A stretch of 64,000 nucleotides of DNA from assembly GCA_023634235.1 (NCBI GenBank), contig JAMKCF010000006.1:4495421-4559420 (forward strand), written 5' to 3'. Of this stretch, positions 54,128-64,000 are shown one piece after another. Made by a program: the position numbers and the translations under genes. Below the pieces are notes generated by a model that ran no database searches, was not told where the DNA came from, and was given only the letters and a program-made list of their open reading frames with translations. How positions within the stretch are numbered: the stretch's first letter is position 1; each line of letters starts with the position of its first letter. The stretch is from Pisaster brevispinus (lineage: Eukaryota; Echinodermata; Asteroidea; Forcipulatida; Asteriidae).

Positions 54128-56096
54128 CTGATTTTGGGGGAGAATAAAAAACAAATCATAAATGTTAACTTTCAACGAGATAATGTAACGCAACCAGACC
54201 TAACACTTTCAACAGCCCAGACTACAGACACACTTTGTAAATGTTTTGTTGTTGTTGTAATTATCGGCCCAAAAAACTAAAGCCCAAACTCAAGGTTTTG
54301 ATAAATTAGCTACACTTCTGCTGTTGACGGCATGAGCCAAAATGACAATACTTTGCACCTTCCTGTGGGATGTTGCTTTGTATTGCAACAAAAGCGGCTG
54401 TACAAAACACAGCTCCCACAATGACTAAGGGCAGGGTATTCAAAATTATTTACAATTCAAATCTGGTTAACCTCATGGGCCCCCAGGGAGAACAGTTCTT
54501 TGATAACTGATGGGGCTACCCTGGTTAAACAAGACGAAATAAATAAATAAATAAATGTGAACTTGATTTTCCTTATTGATTGAATACATTTTAAATGAAT
54601 TTCAGCAAAGATCGCTTCTTGCCATTTTCATTCGAGCCGGTCTTTAAGGTTTTAAAATAATCTTTTCCTGGTTCCGATCCACTTTTTCTTCGCAAAATTT
54701 TCATCCAAATTAGTACTTTTAAAACATTAAAAAAAAAAACATTTAAAATTGTATAGTTTCCCCATTCTATAAAATCCAATACAGTAATCCATTGAGCCAC
54801 GCCCACCATAGATGGTAACAGTCAATCAAAAGTGCCCGCTTGGGTGGTGCATCGACTAGCGTATGTTGCGTTTGTACCACGCCACCCACAACACAATGCA
54901 GCGTTGCAAATGGCAGAAACTTGCCTTCATTTTGTGATGCGATTTTTAAGTACTGTAAGAAAAACTTTATTAGGAAACTTGCGGGTACAATCATGTTTGA
55001 AACTCTTTGAGAGAGAAGTGTTAGCTCTGAGAAAAAACGGGTGTGGCTTCGACTTTTCAAACAGTTTGCTCTGCTCATCGTCGTGGGGGAAACCCAATGA
55101 TTTTACTGTATCGGATTTATACAGACTTTTGGGCGCGTGTTTGTAACCGTGAATTGGTCATTGCAATTAGAGGCGCAGCTTCATGAATCAGTCTACAGAA
55201 TGTTCAGCCCTTAATCCTCATGAACAAGTGGTGTGACACAGAAGCTGTTACAACACAAATCAATGTAATGTAAGTCAAGAAACAAAAAGTACACCAAGAT
55301 AGGGAGTTAAGTAGGCCCCCCTTTAAGAGGAATTCCAAGTATTGTACCAACTCAAACTGCCCCCCCAAATCACCCCAAGTACAGTAAAAGTGGCACTGTT
55401 CCACTCCCTTGGGACCTAAGCATTAACCTTTCACCCCCTCCCCCCACGCTTGCGACCCTCACCCTTGCAACCCTCACCCCTGTGACCCCCCCTACTGCGG
55501 TAAACCTATGGAACAATGACCCTCTGTTTACAAAGATTTCACACCCATTGCACTGTAGCCTAGTTGTAACACACACGCTGTACACACAACAACCGACACA
55601 GGTTCTCCGTAGTCTCGACACACCCCTTTACTTGCCATTTTACTGGGGAGCCGATATTTGCTTGTTACACAAAGCATTGTTATGCAAAACAATTAAACTC
55701 AATCTTTGAACCCACTTTCAAAGTGGAACCCTACCTAAATCTCCCTCAATGGAGCGACTCATATAAATCATAAGTAGAAATTCCGGATTCATATTCTCCT
55801 ATAATAACAATATGACCAAAATGTCAATTTTCTGATGGCATGAACTTGTTTACCTGCTGCTGGTATTGCTACCTGGAACACCTTCACTCTGACAAAACAA
55901 TTTGGTTTTGGGTTTTTTTTTTTTTACCCCAGCAGGTAGCACAATACATGTACAAATGTGATTTAAATGTCACTTCACTCTTTTGAACCAGGACTTACCA
56001 AACGCAAAAATAACAACAACAACAAAAGCACCCCCCCACCAAAAAAAAAAAAAAAAAAGGAGAAAAAAGGTGAAAAGGGAGAAAATAATATCTTAC
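54128..56096. other. intron, repeats only
   Basis: No gene is seen. A LINE-type 3' tail ends in (AAAT)n at 54478-54556. A block at 54950-55050 resembles 61590-61700. A C-rich imperfect repeat lies at 55430-55500. A-rich runs precede the microexon. Confidence 0.55.
54478..54556 (+). repeat. LINE 3' tail
   Basis: It is related to the tails at 53380-53470 and 53930-54012, with the shared string TGATGGGGCTACCCTGGTTA, and ends in four AAAT units. Confidence 0.6.
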
Positions 56097-56135
56097 ATTC
56101 ATCAGTGTTTGTACTGTTTGCTCCAGGGAGGCCAC
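56097..56135 (-). CDS. CUBN: cubilin microexon: end of coiled coil
   Basis: A 39-base exon encodes VASLEQTVQTLMN, in phase 0 on both sides, with TTTGCAG acceptor and GTAAGA donor. It continues the heptad pattern (V, L, V, L) and matches human LERKFQGLQQTVDKK at this spot. It is too short for an ORF scan. Its frame, position and splice sites all fit, so I think it is real. Confidence 0.85.
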
Positions 56136-59100
56136 CTGCAAATAGAAAATGATAATGGGTGAGTTAAAAATAAACTGCTAACCTTATTCAAATTGTTTTC
56201 CTGATAAACTACATTAAAATGTTTTTTGGTGAGTTTTTTTTTGTATGAAGCAATTGAAAAAAAAAAGTACAAATGTGCCAAGCTTAGTTCACCTTAAGTC
56301 TAAAAGCTTAAAACAAACTTTTTAGAGAAGTTTTCAGCGCCATAATTTATTTATCCTGTCTGGTAGGTACACACACCAGTCCTGAAGTTACAAAGAGGCC
56401 TGGCCTTTGTTGCCATGGTCTGGCCTTTGGTGCCACTTCAAAATCTTTGACATACACGAAGAGTTAAAAATCTTCCACTGTAAGAAGTGCCCTTTGCAAA
56501 ATGGAAGTGGCCTAGCCCTCTCGAAGATGAAGTTCCAGGTCTGCGGGCACAAACTGGGTTACCAGGTTACCAGCCATAATTAAACTTACTTTCCACTGTT
56601 GTGACTGGTGCCCTGCTTGTCTTTTGCTATAAAGCAAAACAAACTGCTAAGCAGCTAAGCGGCATTTATCTGCTAAACAGCTTTGATGAATTTGGGTCCT
56701 GTGCCCAATTTCATCATGCTGTTCTCACTGGTAAGCACATTTTTGTGCTTATTATAGCAGAAAAACATGCATAAGCAAAAGCGTATTTCGCAAACGCCCG
56801 TGGCAATTTGACAGAAGGTGTGCGCATTCAAAATGGATTTGTGACAAGTTAGCGTACCTTTTTCCTTGCTTACGGTTAGCAGTGTTTATTATGATACAGA
56901 AACTGTGCTAAGGGTAAGCTAAGCAGCAAACATTTGCTTACAGGCTTTAGAGCTGCTTAAGCAGAAAATATTGCTTACAATAATTATGCTGAGCAAAAAT
57001 GAGCAGGATACCAGTCACAGATGGTACATGTGACATGGCATTTTGGCTGGTAACCTTATTCTGCTTAAGCAGCTCTAAGAAATTGCCTTGGGTCCATAAG
57101 GTAGCAAACAATTCTCATAGCACCCTTTCACTGTATGCAATCAAAGTTTGCTATGCCAATGGCACACTGCACTTTGGCTGACTTTTCAAGTGTAATCCAT
57201 AGTTTAGGTCTGTTGAACCGTGGATTATATAAAGTAGTCTTGAGCAATGTCAGCCGGTAAGGTTAAGGGACCAACAAAACATAACTCAAATTCAAATTCT
57301 CTAAGGTGATGTATTGAATTCCAAATTATTTTGATTTCGTTCAAATTACAACAAACTCGACAGGTAAAGTGCTCAGTACATACTGTATCAAACTCCAAGG
57401 TATTGATGATGCAAAGTACAAGCAATTGAGCCCCTTTGAGGTCAAAGGTCAACACCTGCCGATGCCCCCACCCCCACTTTGCCATAGCGCTTCTCAGAAG
57501 AAGAAAAAAATGTATGTAGGGGTGTCCCTCACAACAGGCTTGAAGTTTTAGTCATGAAGTCATGAAGGGTCTAGACAATTTTCTGCTTTTCTTTTACGGA
57601 AGGGGTACTTTCCACAATTGTACAGCAAGGTTTTTGGAAGGTCCAATAGAGAGCAACTGTGGACACGAATGTGGTCACTTTGTACTTTCAAAGCAAAGGA
57701 AAATTGCGCCCCCCTTTCAAGAATGAAGATCAAGGCTTCAGGTCAAAAGGATCGTAGCCATTCATTTCAAGTAGAAATGTATTATATAAACAGGAATAGT
57801 AGAGCTGGCAAAATAGTCCCAAAACAGTTTTCATGTTTTTGTGTGATCAACCGTGTGACATGAAATAACAAACCAGTGAAAATTTGGGCTTAATTTGTTA
57901 TGTAAGTCAGGAAAAAAATAGTGAAAAAAAAAAGCCACGAATATTTTCAACATGTAAACAAATTTGTCCTATATTTTGGTTGCAACAACCGATAGCAGCT
58001 GTTTTTCTCAGGTTTTCATACAGTTTTCATGAATACGACTTCGTCATTTCTGATGGAAATGTTTCACAGAAAAAAAATGGTTGTAGTATGAACTTCATAA
58101 TCAGTAAGCTTTCAGACTAAAACTTAACAACAGGCCGTATGTTTTTAATCCTTAACAATCCTGTAGAATACCTTCAAATTGAATTTGTGTGTGTTAATTT
58201 ACAAAAGCCCACCAAGGTCAACAATAAAATGCAGCCCCAGAGAACACGACACCACACAATCTATTTGTTTCTGGTCCATTTCCTTCATTCCTTCATTACC
58301 AATAGATGTCCCACCACCCACCCCCCCCCCCTTCGAAAAATCACTGGCCTTAACCTTTCCAGAGTAAGTATTCATCTTAGAAAGTAAACAACGAAATGCT
58401 TATTAAGGTGATAGCACGTAACTGGTAACTGGTACAATTATGGGTATATTTGACAGATTGTATGACAAAGCGCTGGGTATCGCAATAAACACTGCCCATC
58501 CCTCCGACCCACCTCTACTTTTGACAACAGAGTGAAGTAAATTGAACTATAACGGTTGATTTTTTTTTCCAAATGCAATCTGGAAGACGACCGAGTGTAA
58601 ACATTTGCCGGACCACTGACTTTGAATTGGAAAAAGCTCAGTCCGAGGGAGGTGTGATTATCGCGTGTTGCTTTAATTTTATGTGCTTAACTGCGGGGCT
58701 GCCCTACAGACTAGCAATAAAAAGGAAACAAAAAGAAAACAAAGATTGGACTATGAATACAAGATTGCAACTGAAGTAAACAACTTCAGCTGAAACTCAA
58801 TTCTGAATAAAAGTTCATAGAACGAACGATTCAGATTTTGAACTTTTCACCAGCCTCACATACTGATCTTTGTTTGCATTTTTTTGGTTTCCATTATGCT
58901 TTGCACGTTTGATATATGTATTGTCAAGACTACAAGCGAGGCATGTTTTTTATGCATTGCTAAAAACTTGTGTAACTTCACATTCCCCACTACCCCCCCC
59001 CCCCATTTTGCATCAGACCTTCGTATTCCCTGGTATCTTGCTCAAGGGCACAACACTAAAACCGGCCATGTTTGGACGCCACCAACCATTCTGTAGACAA

Positions 59101-59354
59101 TTTGTCAACAATAAAACTTGCACTTGCCCCCCCCCCCCAATAAAAACAAAACCACACACAAAAAAACAAAAAATTTCTGGTTCTGCCACCACCTATGTAA
59201 AGGACCAGGCAAAGTTAATTGCTTCACATGAATGAAAGGACAAGCAACAGATACTGCGAGCTAGAAAGTAAAGATTAAAACCAACTTAAGGACCAAAAGA
59301 TCAGTGTAACACCCCCCCCCACGTCTTCCTTTCATTTATTTATTTTTAATCATT
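56136..59354. other. intron, repeats only
   Basis: No gene is seen. It contains a dispersed repeat at 56451-56550 (shared with 11462-11640), MITE-1 material at 56700-57085, several homopolymer C runs (58320, 58994, 59128, 59310) and AT-rich unique sequence. Confidence 0.6.
56940..57085. repeat. MITE-1 copy, inverted
   Basis: It contains CAGGATACCAGTCACAGATG, ATGTGACATGGCATTTTGGC, GGTAACCTTATTCTGCTTAA and GCAGCTCTAAGAAATTGCC. Confidence 0.7.
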
Positions 59355-59605
59355 TATTAATTCCGGTTGTGAAGCCAAGAATTCTCAGAAATGTGAACTT
59401 TTTCATCACTAAATTTGCCAAGAACCACATGGAGAGAAGACAAAGCAAGAAGGAAGTTTCAGTTTTAGATGTGGGAGGAAAACCCTCGCAATCAGGTAGG
59501 GACTGAAAAGCCAGTCCACATAGAGCCCCGGTCGGGATTCGAACCCAGGTCCTGGAGATGGAAGGCGAGGACAGATGCCTCTGCACCAATCCGACTGCAA
59601 CCCCC
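59355..59605 (-). repeat. SINE family 3 copy, tRNA-derived
   Basis: It has a B-box-like GGTTCGAATCC at about 59535-59546, read on minus, followed by a body shared with 5506-5815, 16680-16800 and 18760-18965 (CTGAAACTTCCTTC, TCTCCATGTGG) and an (ATTT)-like tail. It is inserted in the intron between coiled-coil exons. Confidence 0.75.
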
Positions 59606-59625
59606 CCCCTCCCACCACCCCCAAA

Positions 59626-59703
59626 AACCAACCAACCAACCAACCAACCAACCAACCAACCAACCAACCAACCAACCAACCAACCAACCAACCAACCAAC
59701 CAA
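59626..59703. repeat. (CCAA)n microsatellite, about 19 copies
   Basis: Perfect ACCA/CCAA repeats run over about 78 bases. On the coding (minus) strand this reads (TTGG)n and begins six bases after the GT of the donor of the coiled-coil exon. Its length is likely to vary between individuals. Confidence 0.97.
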
Positions 59704-59709
59704 ACTCAC

Positions 59710-59865
59710 CCTTGTCTCCAGGCTGCCCGATCCCTGGCCTTCTAAAGCAGTCACTCGATTCTGGAGACTGGTCACATCACTTTTGATTTGATTCAGCTGT
59801 TGTGTGATATCACTGGGGACTGCTGCATCCTTTAGATTGTTAATGTCCTCCACATTTTTTTTGAC
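59710..59865 (-). CDS. CUBN: cubilin exon: coiled-coil (trimerisation) region
   Basis: The exon encodes 52 residues, [17 protein letters not shown] through [12 protein letters not shown], in phase 0 at both ends. Hydrophobic residues recur with heptad spacing (V, I, L, I, L, I, V, L, V, L), as expected for the short coiled coil that trimerises cubilin and builds the amnionless-binding base. Human cubilin has KNKEDIIELK at the same place. The donor GTGAGT is followed at once by a (TTGG)n tract. Confidence 0.93.
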
Positions 59866-59910
59866 CTGTATTAAAAAATAAAGAATCAGGACAAATTTGG
59901 TTCCTATTTT

Positions 59911-59943
59911 TAGGTGTTCGTGCAATACATGCACGAACACCTA
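59911..59943. repeat. perfect 14-bp hairpin
   Basis: TAGGTGTTCGTGCA and its exact inverse TGCACGAACACCTA are separated by five bases. It lies 46-78 bases upstream of the coiled-coil exon's 3' splice site, near where a branch point would be. Confidence 0.9.
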
Positions 59944-60456
59944 TTGTTATATTTATTTATTTTTTCTAGAAGGGACTTGGGAGAATGTGTATTATAAGAA
60001 TTAAGAAATCAGAATATGGTTCAACCATAGTAATCATGTGGACCTTGCAAATAAAACACATTTGGGTCATATTGTAACATCAATCTTCCCATGGTGGCAA
60101 CTAAACGTTTTTCCACATTTTTTGGACACAAAAATTGAAGAGAAAAAAAAGCGGACAATTAGCTGATTTGCTGAAAAGTTGCATGCCCGTTGATGATCCG
60201 GAATGGGGGATTGGGGGGGGGGGGGAGGAGGCATCTGTGCATGGTGTAAGGTGATGAATACAAATTGTCTTTTGTCAGACCAAGGCTCGATTTCACAAAG
60301 CACTAAGATTCATCTTTAAGACGAGTTAACAATAGTAGTGATTTGTATTGTGACATCACACTTTGCTTAGCAGTTACGATTGATTCGCAGTCAAGATCAT
60401 TCTGAGCTCTTTGTGACATCGACCCCGGGTCCAAGAGATAGTTCCCAATAGATGTC

Positions 60457-60646
60457 ATCTTTACAGGCAACTTGGGTTTTGGCTTTGAGCTGCGTCAAGC
60501 ATTTTAACTTTGCTGCACGGCCAAATAGTTCACGGACCAATCACGCAGGATACCGAGCAAAACTCATGCATGACGCGTGCAGTATTTGGCAAAATGCGCA
60601 GTTGTGCATTCAAAAAAATGAAGTGATATTGCCCGTAAAGATGATC
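60457..60646. repeat. foldback element, copy 2
   Basis: CATCTTTACAGGCAACTTG and GATATTGCCCGTAAAGATG form the inverted ends. The middle has TCATGCATGACGCGTGCAG, related to the middle of 3411-3543 (CGTGCAGCGCGCGC). Confidence 0.75.
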
Positions 60647-61033
60647 GACTTTCAGTGGGTAACGTCAAGTGGGAACTACGTACCTAGAACAAATATATTA
60701 AAACATGAACATGGTCAACTGTGCACTGCCAATAAACTCTACCTAAATGCTGATTTCATTGTTAACACTTGAAAGCTTTTTATCTCAGCCACAGTGAACG
60801 TTTTTTTTGGGGGGTAGCCTATCGAGAGATAAAGGGTTATTTAAATGGTCTGTGGTTGGTGTGCTTTGCATCAGGGTTATCTAAATCAAACACTCCTCCT
60901 GGTCTGTGACTAGTAGATAGTGTTGTTCGCTGGGAGTTTTTTACAACTGAATATCTTGAGTGGGTGTCAATTCCAAAGTTACTGACAGAAAGTTAAAACC
61001 TGCAGGCCCAATTTCGCAAAAACTGCTAAAAGT

Positions 61034-61290
61034 AAGGGTCATAGAATGGTTTTTGCCAACGTTATGCTTATTTAATGGCCAAGTTATTCAGACAGAAACA
61101 GTAAAAAGTCACATGTGAATACAGTATCTACTTGCTGAGAAACCAGCAAAAAAAAACCTGTCACGGTTTTTCACTCGAACATCGAATCCATCCGCAGTTA
61201 GCGAGGTGACAGCAAGTACCAATTGCATCTCTGGCCGCAGTATTCGCAAATGGACACCAACTCTCAGAAATCTCAATAATAGAAATTACA
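61034..61290. repeat. GGTAGGGTCATA family, partial copy
   Basis: It contains AGTAAGGGTCATAGAATGG, ACAGTATCTACTTGCTGAGA, AAAAAAAAACCTGTCACGG and CATCTCTGGCCGCAGTATTC, which match 35533-36012 in order. Confidence 0.75.
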
Positions 61291-61344
61291 CAAACTTTCT
61301 TTCGGGGTCAATACCAAAGTATGACTCTAACTCTCCACACAGCA

Positions 61345-61477
61345 ATTTTGCTTACCAGCTAGCCAAAATGCCATGTCACATGTACCATATGTATGACTGG
61401 TATCCTGCACAATTTTGCTTAGCAGATAACTGCTAAAGCAATATTTTATGCTTTAACAGCTCTATGAAACTGAGCCC
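61345..61477. repeat. MITE-1 copy
   Basis: It contains TTTTGCTTACCAG.TAGCC, CATGTCACATGTACCATATG and CAGCTCTATGAAACTGAGCCC (right end). Confidence 0.75.
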
Positions 61478-63241
61478 TGGTAGTGGAAGGGTATCTTATT
61501 GGCTGTCAGCCAAATCATACAATTGTCAAAAAATATATATGTTTTTTTTAAGGAAGACATCCTGCACAACACAAGAGCTCAAGTTACTGTTATTAGTAAA
61601 CTTGCGGGTACCGTAACTAAATCTCTTTTGAGAGTAGTGTTGGCTCTGAAGAGAGCTTTTGGTACAGTATGGTCTTGACGTCTTGAGGAGGGGAGATCTG
61701 TTAGAAAAGAAATATTTCTCTGGGGGATTTCGGTCTGATTGATTTTTTATTATCAGCATTGAGACTGAAACTAATCACAAGTTTCTGTATTGATCATAAT
61801 TTGAGATTATTGATTCATTACAAACATTTTGCATTGATGCAATAAAATGAACAAAAATTTACATCAAAAGAGTATGGACAAAAACCCACACAATTTCAAA
61901 TCAGGTCAACCGGAAAAAAAACCTTTACGTGTGCTTTGGTATTATTGAATCATGAACTACAGCTATTTTGACAAACACCTAATAAGTAAACACCAAAAGA
62001 GAGAAAATCAAAAAATCGTGTGTGCGCATACATATGGACATCAAGTAACCATTGTTTACAAAAAGAGTGACCTTGTACATTTCAGGACCTTTCTGGCAGG
62101 CAAGATACCCCACCCCACTGGTCACATGAGAAACGTTACATTTTGTGTCATACTTTCCACATAAATTTGAGAGTTATAGAAGAAACAGCTGAGCAAGTTT
62201 TGAGATGTGCTTCCTTTCTGCATATCGAAAGTTCATACAAATCAGACGATGCAATCCCCATAAAATATCACATTTCATGTTTTCTTCCATTGACCAGTGA
62301 ACAGGAAATCCAGGCTCTGTGGCTTTTACGTCAATATGAGACTTCTCACAGGTCACTTGGTCTAAAAATGTATTGGAATCATGCAATGTCACTTTTGAGT
62401 GCAGCCCTGGAGACAGTTTTTTGTAACTTGTTGTGCAGCCCCTGACCCATTGTTCATATGTATAGTCTAACAATACAGCTGTAGTCTGAAAGGCACTTGA
62501 ATTCATTCTGATATTGTCTGACGCAAGGGGGGTGTGCCAGAGGCAAAAGGTGCACAACTAACCGACTCCAATATGGGCACAAGTCAAGATAATTGTGCAC
62601 ATGAACATAAAAAAATGGGAAAAACATGTGATTACCGACACTTGGAGCCAAGCCAAGTGTTATGCATGTTCACAAAGTTCTATTCAGAAATTCAGTTCAT
62701 GGCACGGGCTTGCGCCAACTAGGATATCAAGCGGATTATGGTACAACCTGGTTGAGCCTTTTTTCGGCGAACCTTTTACAAACATAATTTATCACCTGAT
62801 AGCCCAGCTCCTGTAAGGACACTGCACTAGACTGTGCAAGTATTTTTACATAGAAGATTTTTGCATAGATAATTTTAAAAGGAGATTTGATTTCAATTTT
62901 CATAGAAAAAAAATAGCTTTCTTTAGTTTTTTTTTCGCGTTTTCAACATGCGCGAGACTTGCACAGTCTTTAATAAAACTCCTGTTACCTTTTGTGTGAT
63001 TCCCAAATTGTCTACAGGGTCAAATTTCAAAATACTGGTTGTGTTAAGTTGCGTACACAATAAATCCGCCACTGATAAAAAAACCATTTTTAACAGGGTT
63101 GTTAACAGGGTCACGGCGGTAAATACTGTAATAGCTTGAAGAAAAGGTAAGCAAAACATCAGCAAACTGTAAGAGTGTGTTTACTAAAAAATTGTGAAAG
63201 TGTATTGTTCTCTTCTCAAAACGATGTCCTTAAAAATTTAC

Positions 63242-63371
63242 CATTTCAGCCATTGTAAGCAGGTCGTAACTGCCCACGACCACACGGCCTGTGCCGCCCG
63301 TTTGGAAAGTGATGTTGTGATTGTCTCCTGTCTTGAATATCAGGTGACCATCAGCCGTTACCATTTTGGGC
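63242..63371 (-). CDS. CUBN: cubilin exon: N-terminal segment before the coiled coil
   Basis: It encodes 43 residues beginning PKMVTADGHLIFKTGDN and ending LLTMAEM. This aligns well with the mature N-terminus of human cubilin (PRMSTEEGNLVF..., ...IEFRTGSLGKI), the segment reported to bind amnionless. The exon enters in phase 2 and leaves in phase 0 (donor GTAAAT). One upstream exon with the signal peptide must exist because the first base completes a split codon. Confidence 0.92.
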
Positions 63372-64000
63372 CTGCAAAGAAACAAAGAAGGTAAAAAGAC
63401 TTTTTAACGAAAGTGTCACATTTGTCAAAGTGTCTAATCAAATTCTGCACGAAGAGACAGGCAAGAGGAGCCGAACACTGACATTTGGCCGGCAGACCGC
63501 TGCTAGAAGAAAAACTCTTGATTTTATTATATCATTGATAGTAGGATCTTCCAAAATGCACCCTACTTGAAACAGTAACGGGGAAAAGTAAACAGGTAAA
63601 TCAAGGAAGAGATGGGAAAATGACATCACTGCTAACAGCACGTCCTCCCTGGGGCACCGAAGAGCACAAGATAGCGGGAGTGGAGAGTGAAAACTTGTGG
63701 AGGCAACATCCTTTGGATTATGGTGCCAGATTGAATGATTGATTAAAGATCTTTCAGCTCAGAAATTGAGGTTCAAAATTAACAATGGATCACTGAAGGA
63801 CAATCAAATTGCATAGCACTTGTAAAATGCACCACGTAACTCCACACTGTAAATGTGGAGCATCGAAGTCGAGTGTACTGGGATCAAGCTCTCATGATGT
63901 CAGAATGTGGGGTTCGGGTTGCAATGTCACTTGAGGTGTCCTTCACCAGTAAAGGCTGTGAATCTTCAAATTATATCCCCCTCCCTCCACGCTGACGGGA
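63372..64000. other. intron upstream of first visible exon
   Basis: This stretch follows a good 3' splice site (TTTGCAG on the minus strand at 63372-63378). I found no signal-peptide exon, furin-type RxKR site or promoter here. The short ORF at 63438-63641 has no cubilin similarity. The signal-peptide exon is therefore expected beyond position 64000. Confidence 0.6.

Larger units (their letters stand above)
59866..63241. other. 3.4-kb intron
   Basis: No gene is seen in this intron. It holds a perfect 14-bp hairpin (59911-59943), a foldback element (60457-60646), a piece of the GGTAGGGTCATA family (61034-61290), a MITE-1 copy (61345-61477) and a dispersed repeat (62036-62200) also present at 39470-39640. 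The rest is AT-rich and unremarkable. Confidence 0.6.

Noticed and set aside
59409..59699. ORF encoding a (VGWL)n repeat protein
   Set aside because: It is only the (CCAA)n microsatellite plus a SINE read through. The real exon here ends at 59710.
54026..63371. A different receptor such as CSMD, tolloid or neuropilin
   Set aside because: Coiled coil, then seven EGFs, then an uninterrupted CUB array with matching domain-specific quirks fits only cubilin.
63438..63641. Signal-peptide exon of cubilin
   Set aside because: The ORF has no N-terminal signal-like start in the right frame and no junction matching the phase-2 acceptor at 63371.

Overview
The window is a piece of a eukaryotic genome, most probably an echinoderm (sea star, sea urchin or relative). 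It holds one large, intron-rich gene on the minus strand, read from high to low coordinates. All 57 coding exons I could place have GT...AG borders. Joined by hand they give one open frame of 9,535 bases (about 3,178 codons) with no stop. The product is cubilin (CUBN), the giant peripheral-membrane endocytic receptor that works with amnionless and megalin. The echinoderm guess rests on the deuterostome-type cubilin and on the style and density of the SINE and MITE families; it is inference, not proof.

Layout, 5' to 3' of the gene. At 63371-56097 three exons encode the cubilin N-terminal segment and a short coiled coil (trimerisation region). At 54127-45431 seven exons encode seven EGF-like modules plus one degenerate EGF-like module, many of calcium-binding DxNEC/DxDEC type. 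At 45164-361 forty-six exons encode CUB domains 1 to 23, each split into two exons. At 56-1 lies the start of CUB24. The signal-peptide exon lies beyond 64000, and the rest of CUB24 and CUB25-27 lie beyond position 1.

The order of domains matches human cubilin one for one, as far as I can recall that protein. CUB13 lacks the first disulfide and is followed by a proline-rich linker, as in human. CUB20 keeps the RNGG..ESP signature. CUB9 has a non-Gly residue after its third-strand Cys (CD here, CT in human). Every intron between CUB domains is phase 1, so each CUB is a frame-neutral two-exon module.

The introns (mostly 0.3-1.5 kb, up to 3.6 kb near the 5' end) carry no second gene that I can support. 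They are filled with dispersed repeats: three tRNA-derived SINE families, at least five short inverted-repeat (MITE or foldback) families, 5'-truncated LINE tails with a remnant of a reverse-transcriptase ORF C-terminus, several minisatellites, and long homopolymer runs. Some insertions touch splice signals. A tRNA-Leu-type SINE begins exactly at the 5' splice site of the first CUB21 exon, and a (TTGG)n tract starts just after the 5' splice site of the coiled-coil exon.

The most interesting observations are paired cysteine losses in CUB13 (ancient) and CUB21 (probably lineage-specific), missing calcium-ligand glutamates in CUB15, 17 and 21, the SINE that forms part of a splice donor, and a long hairpin element in a CUB6 intron. 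I did not find a wholly new biological system.
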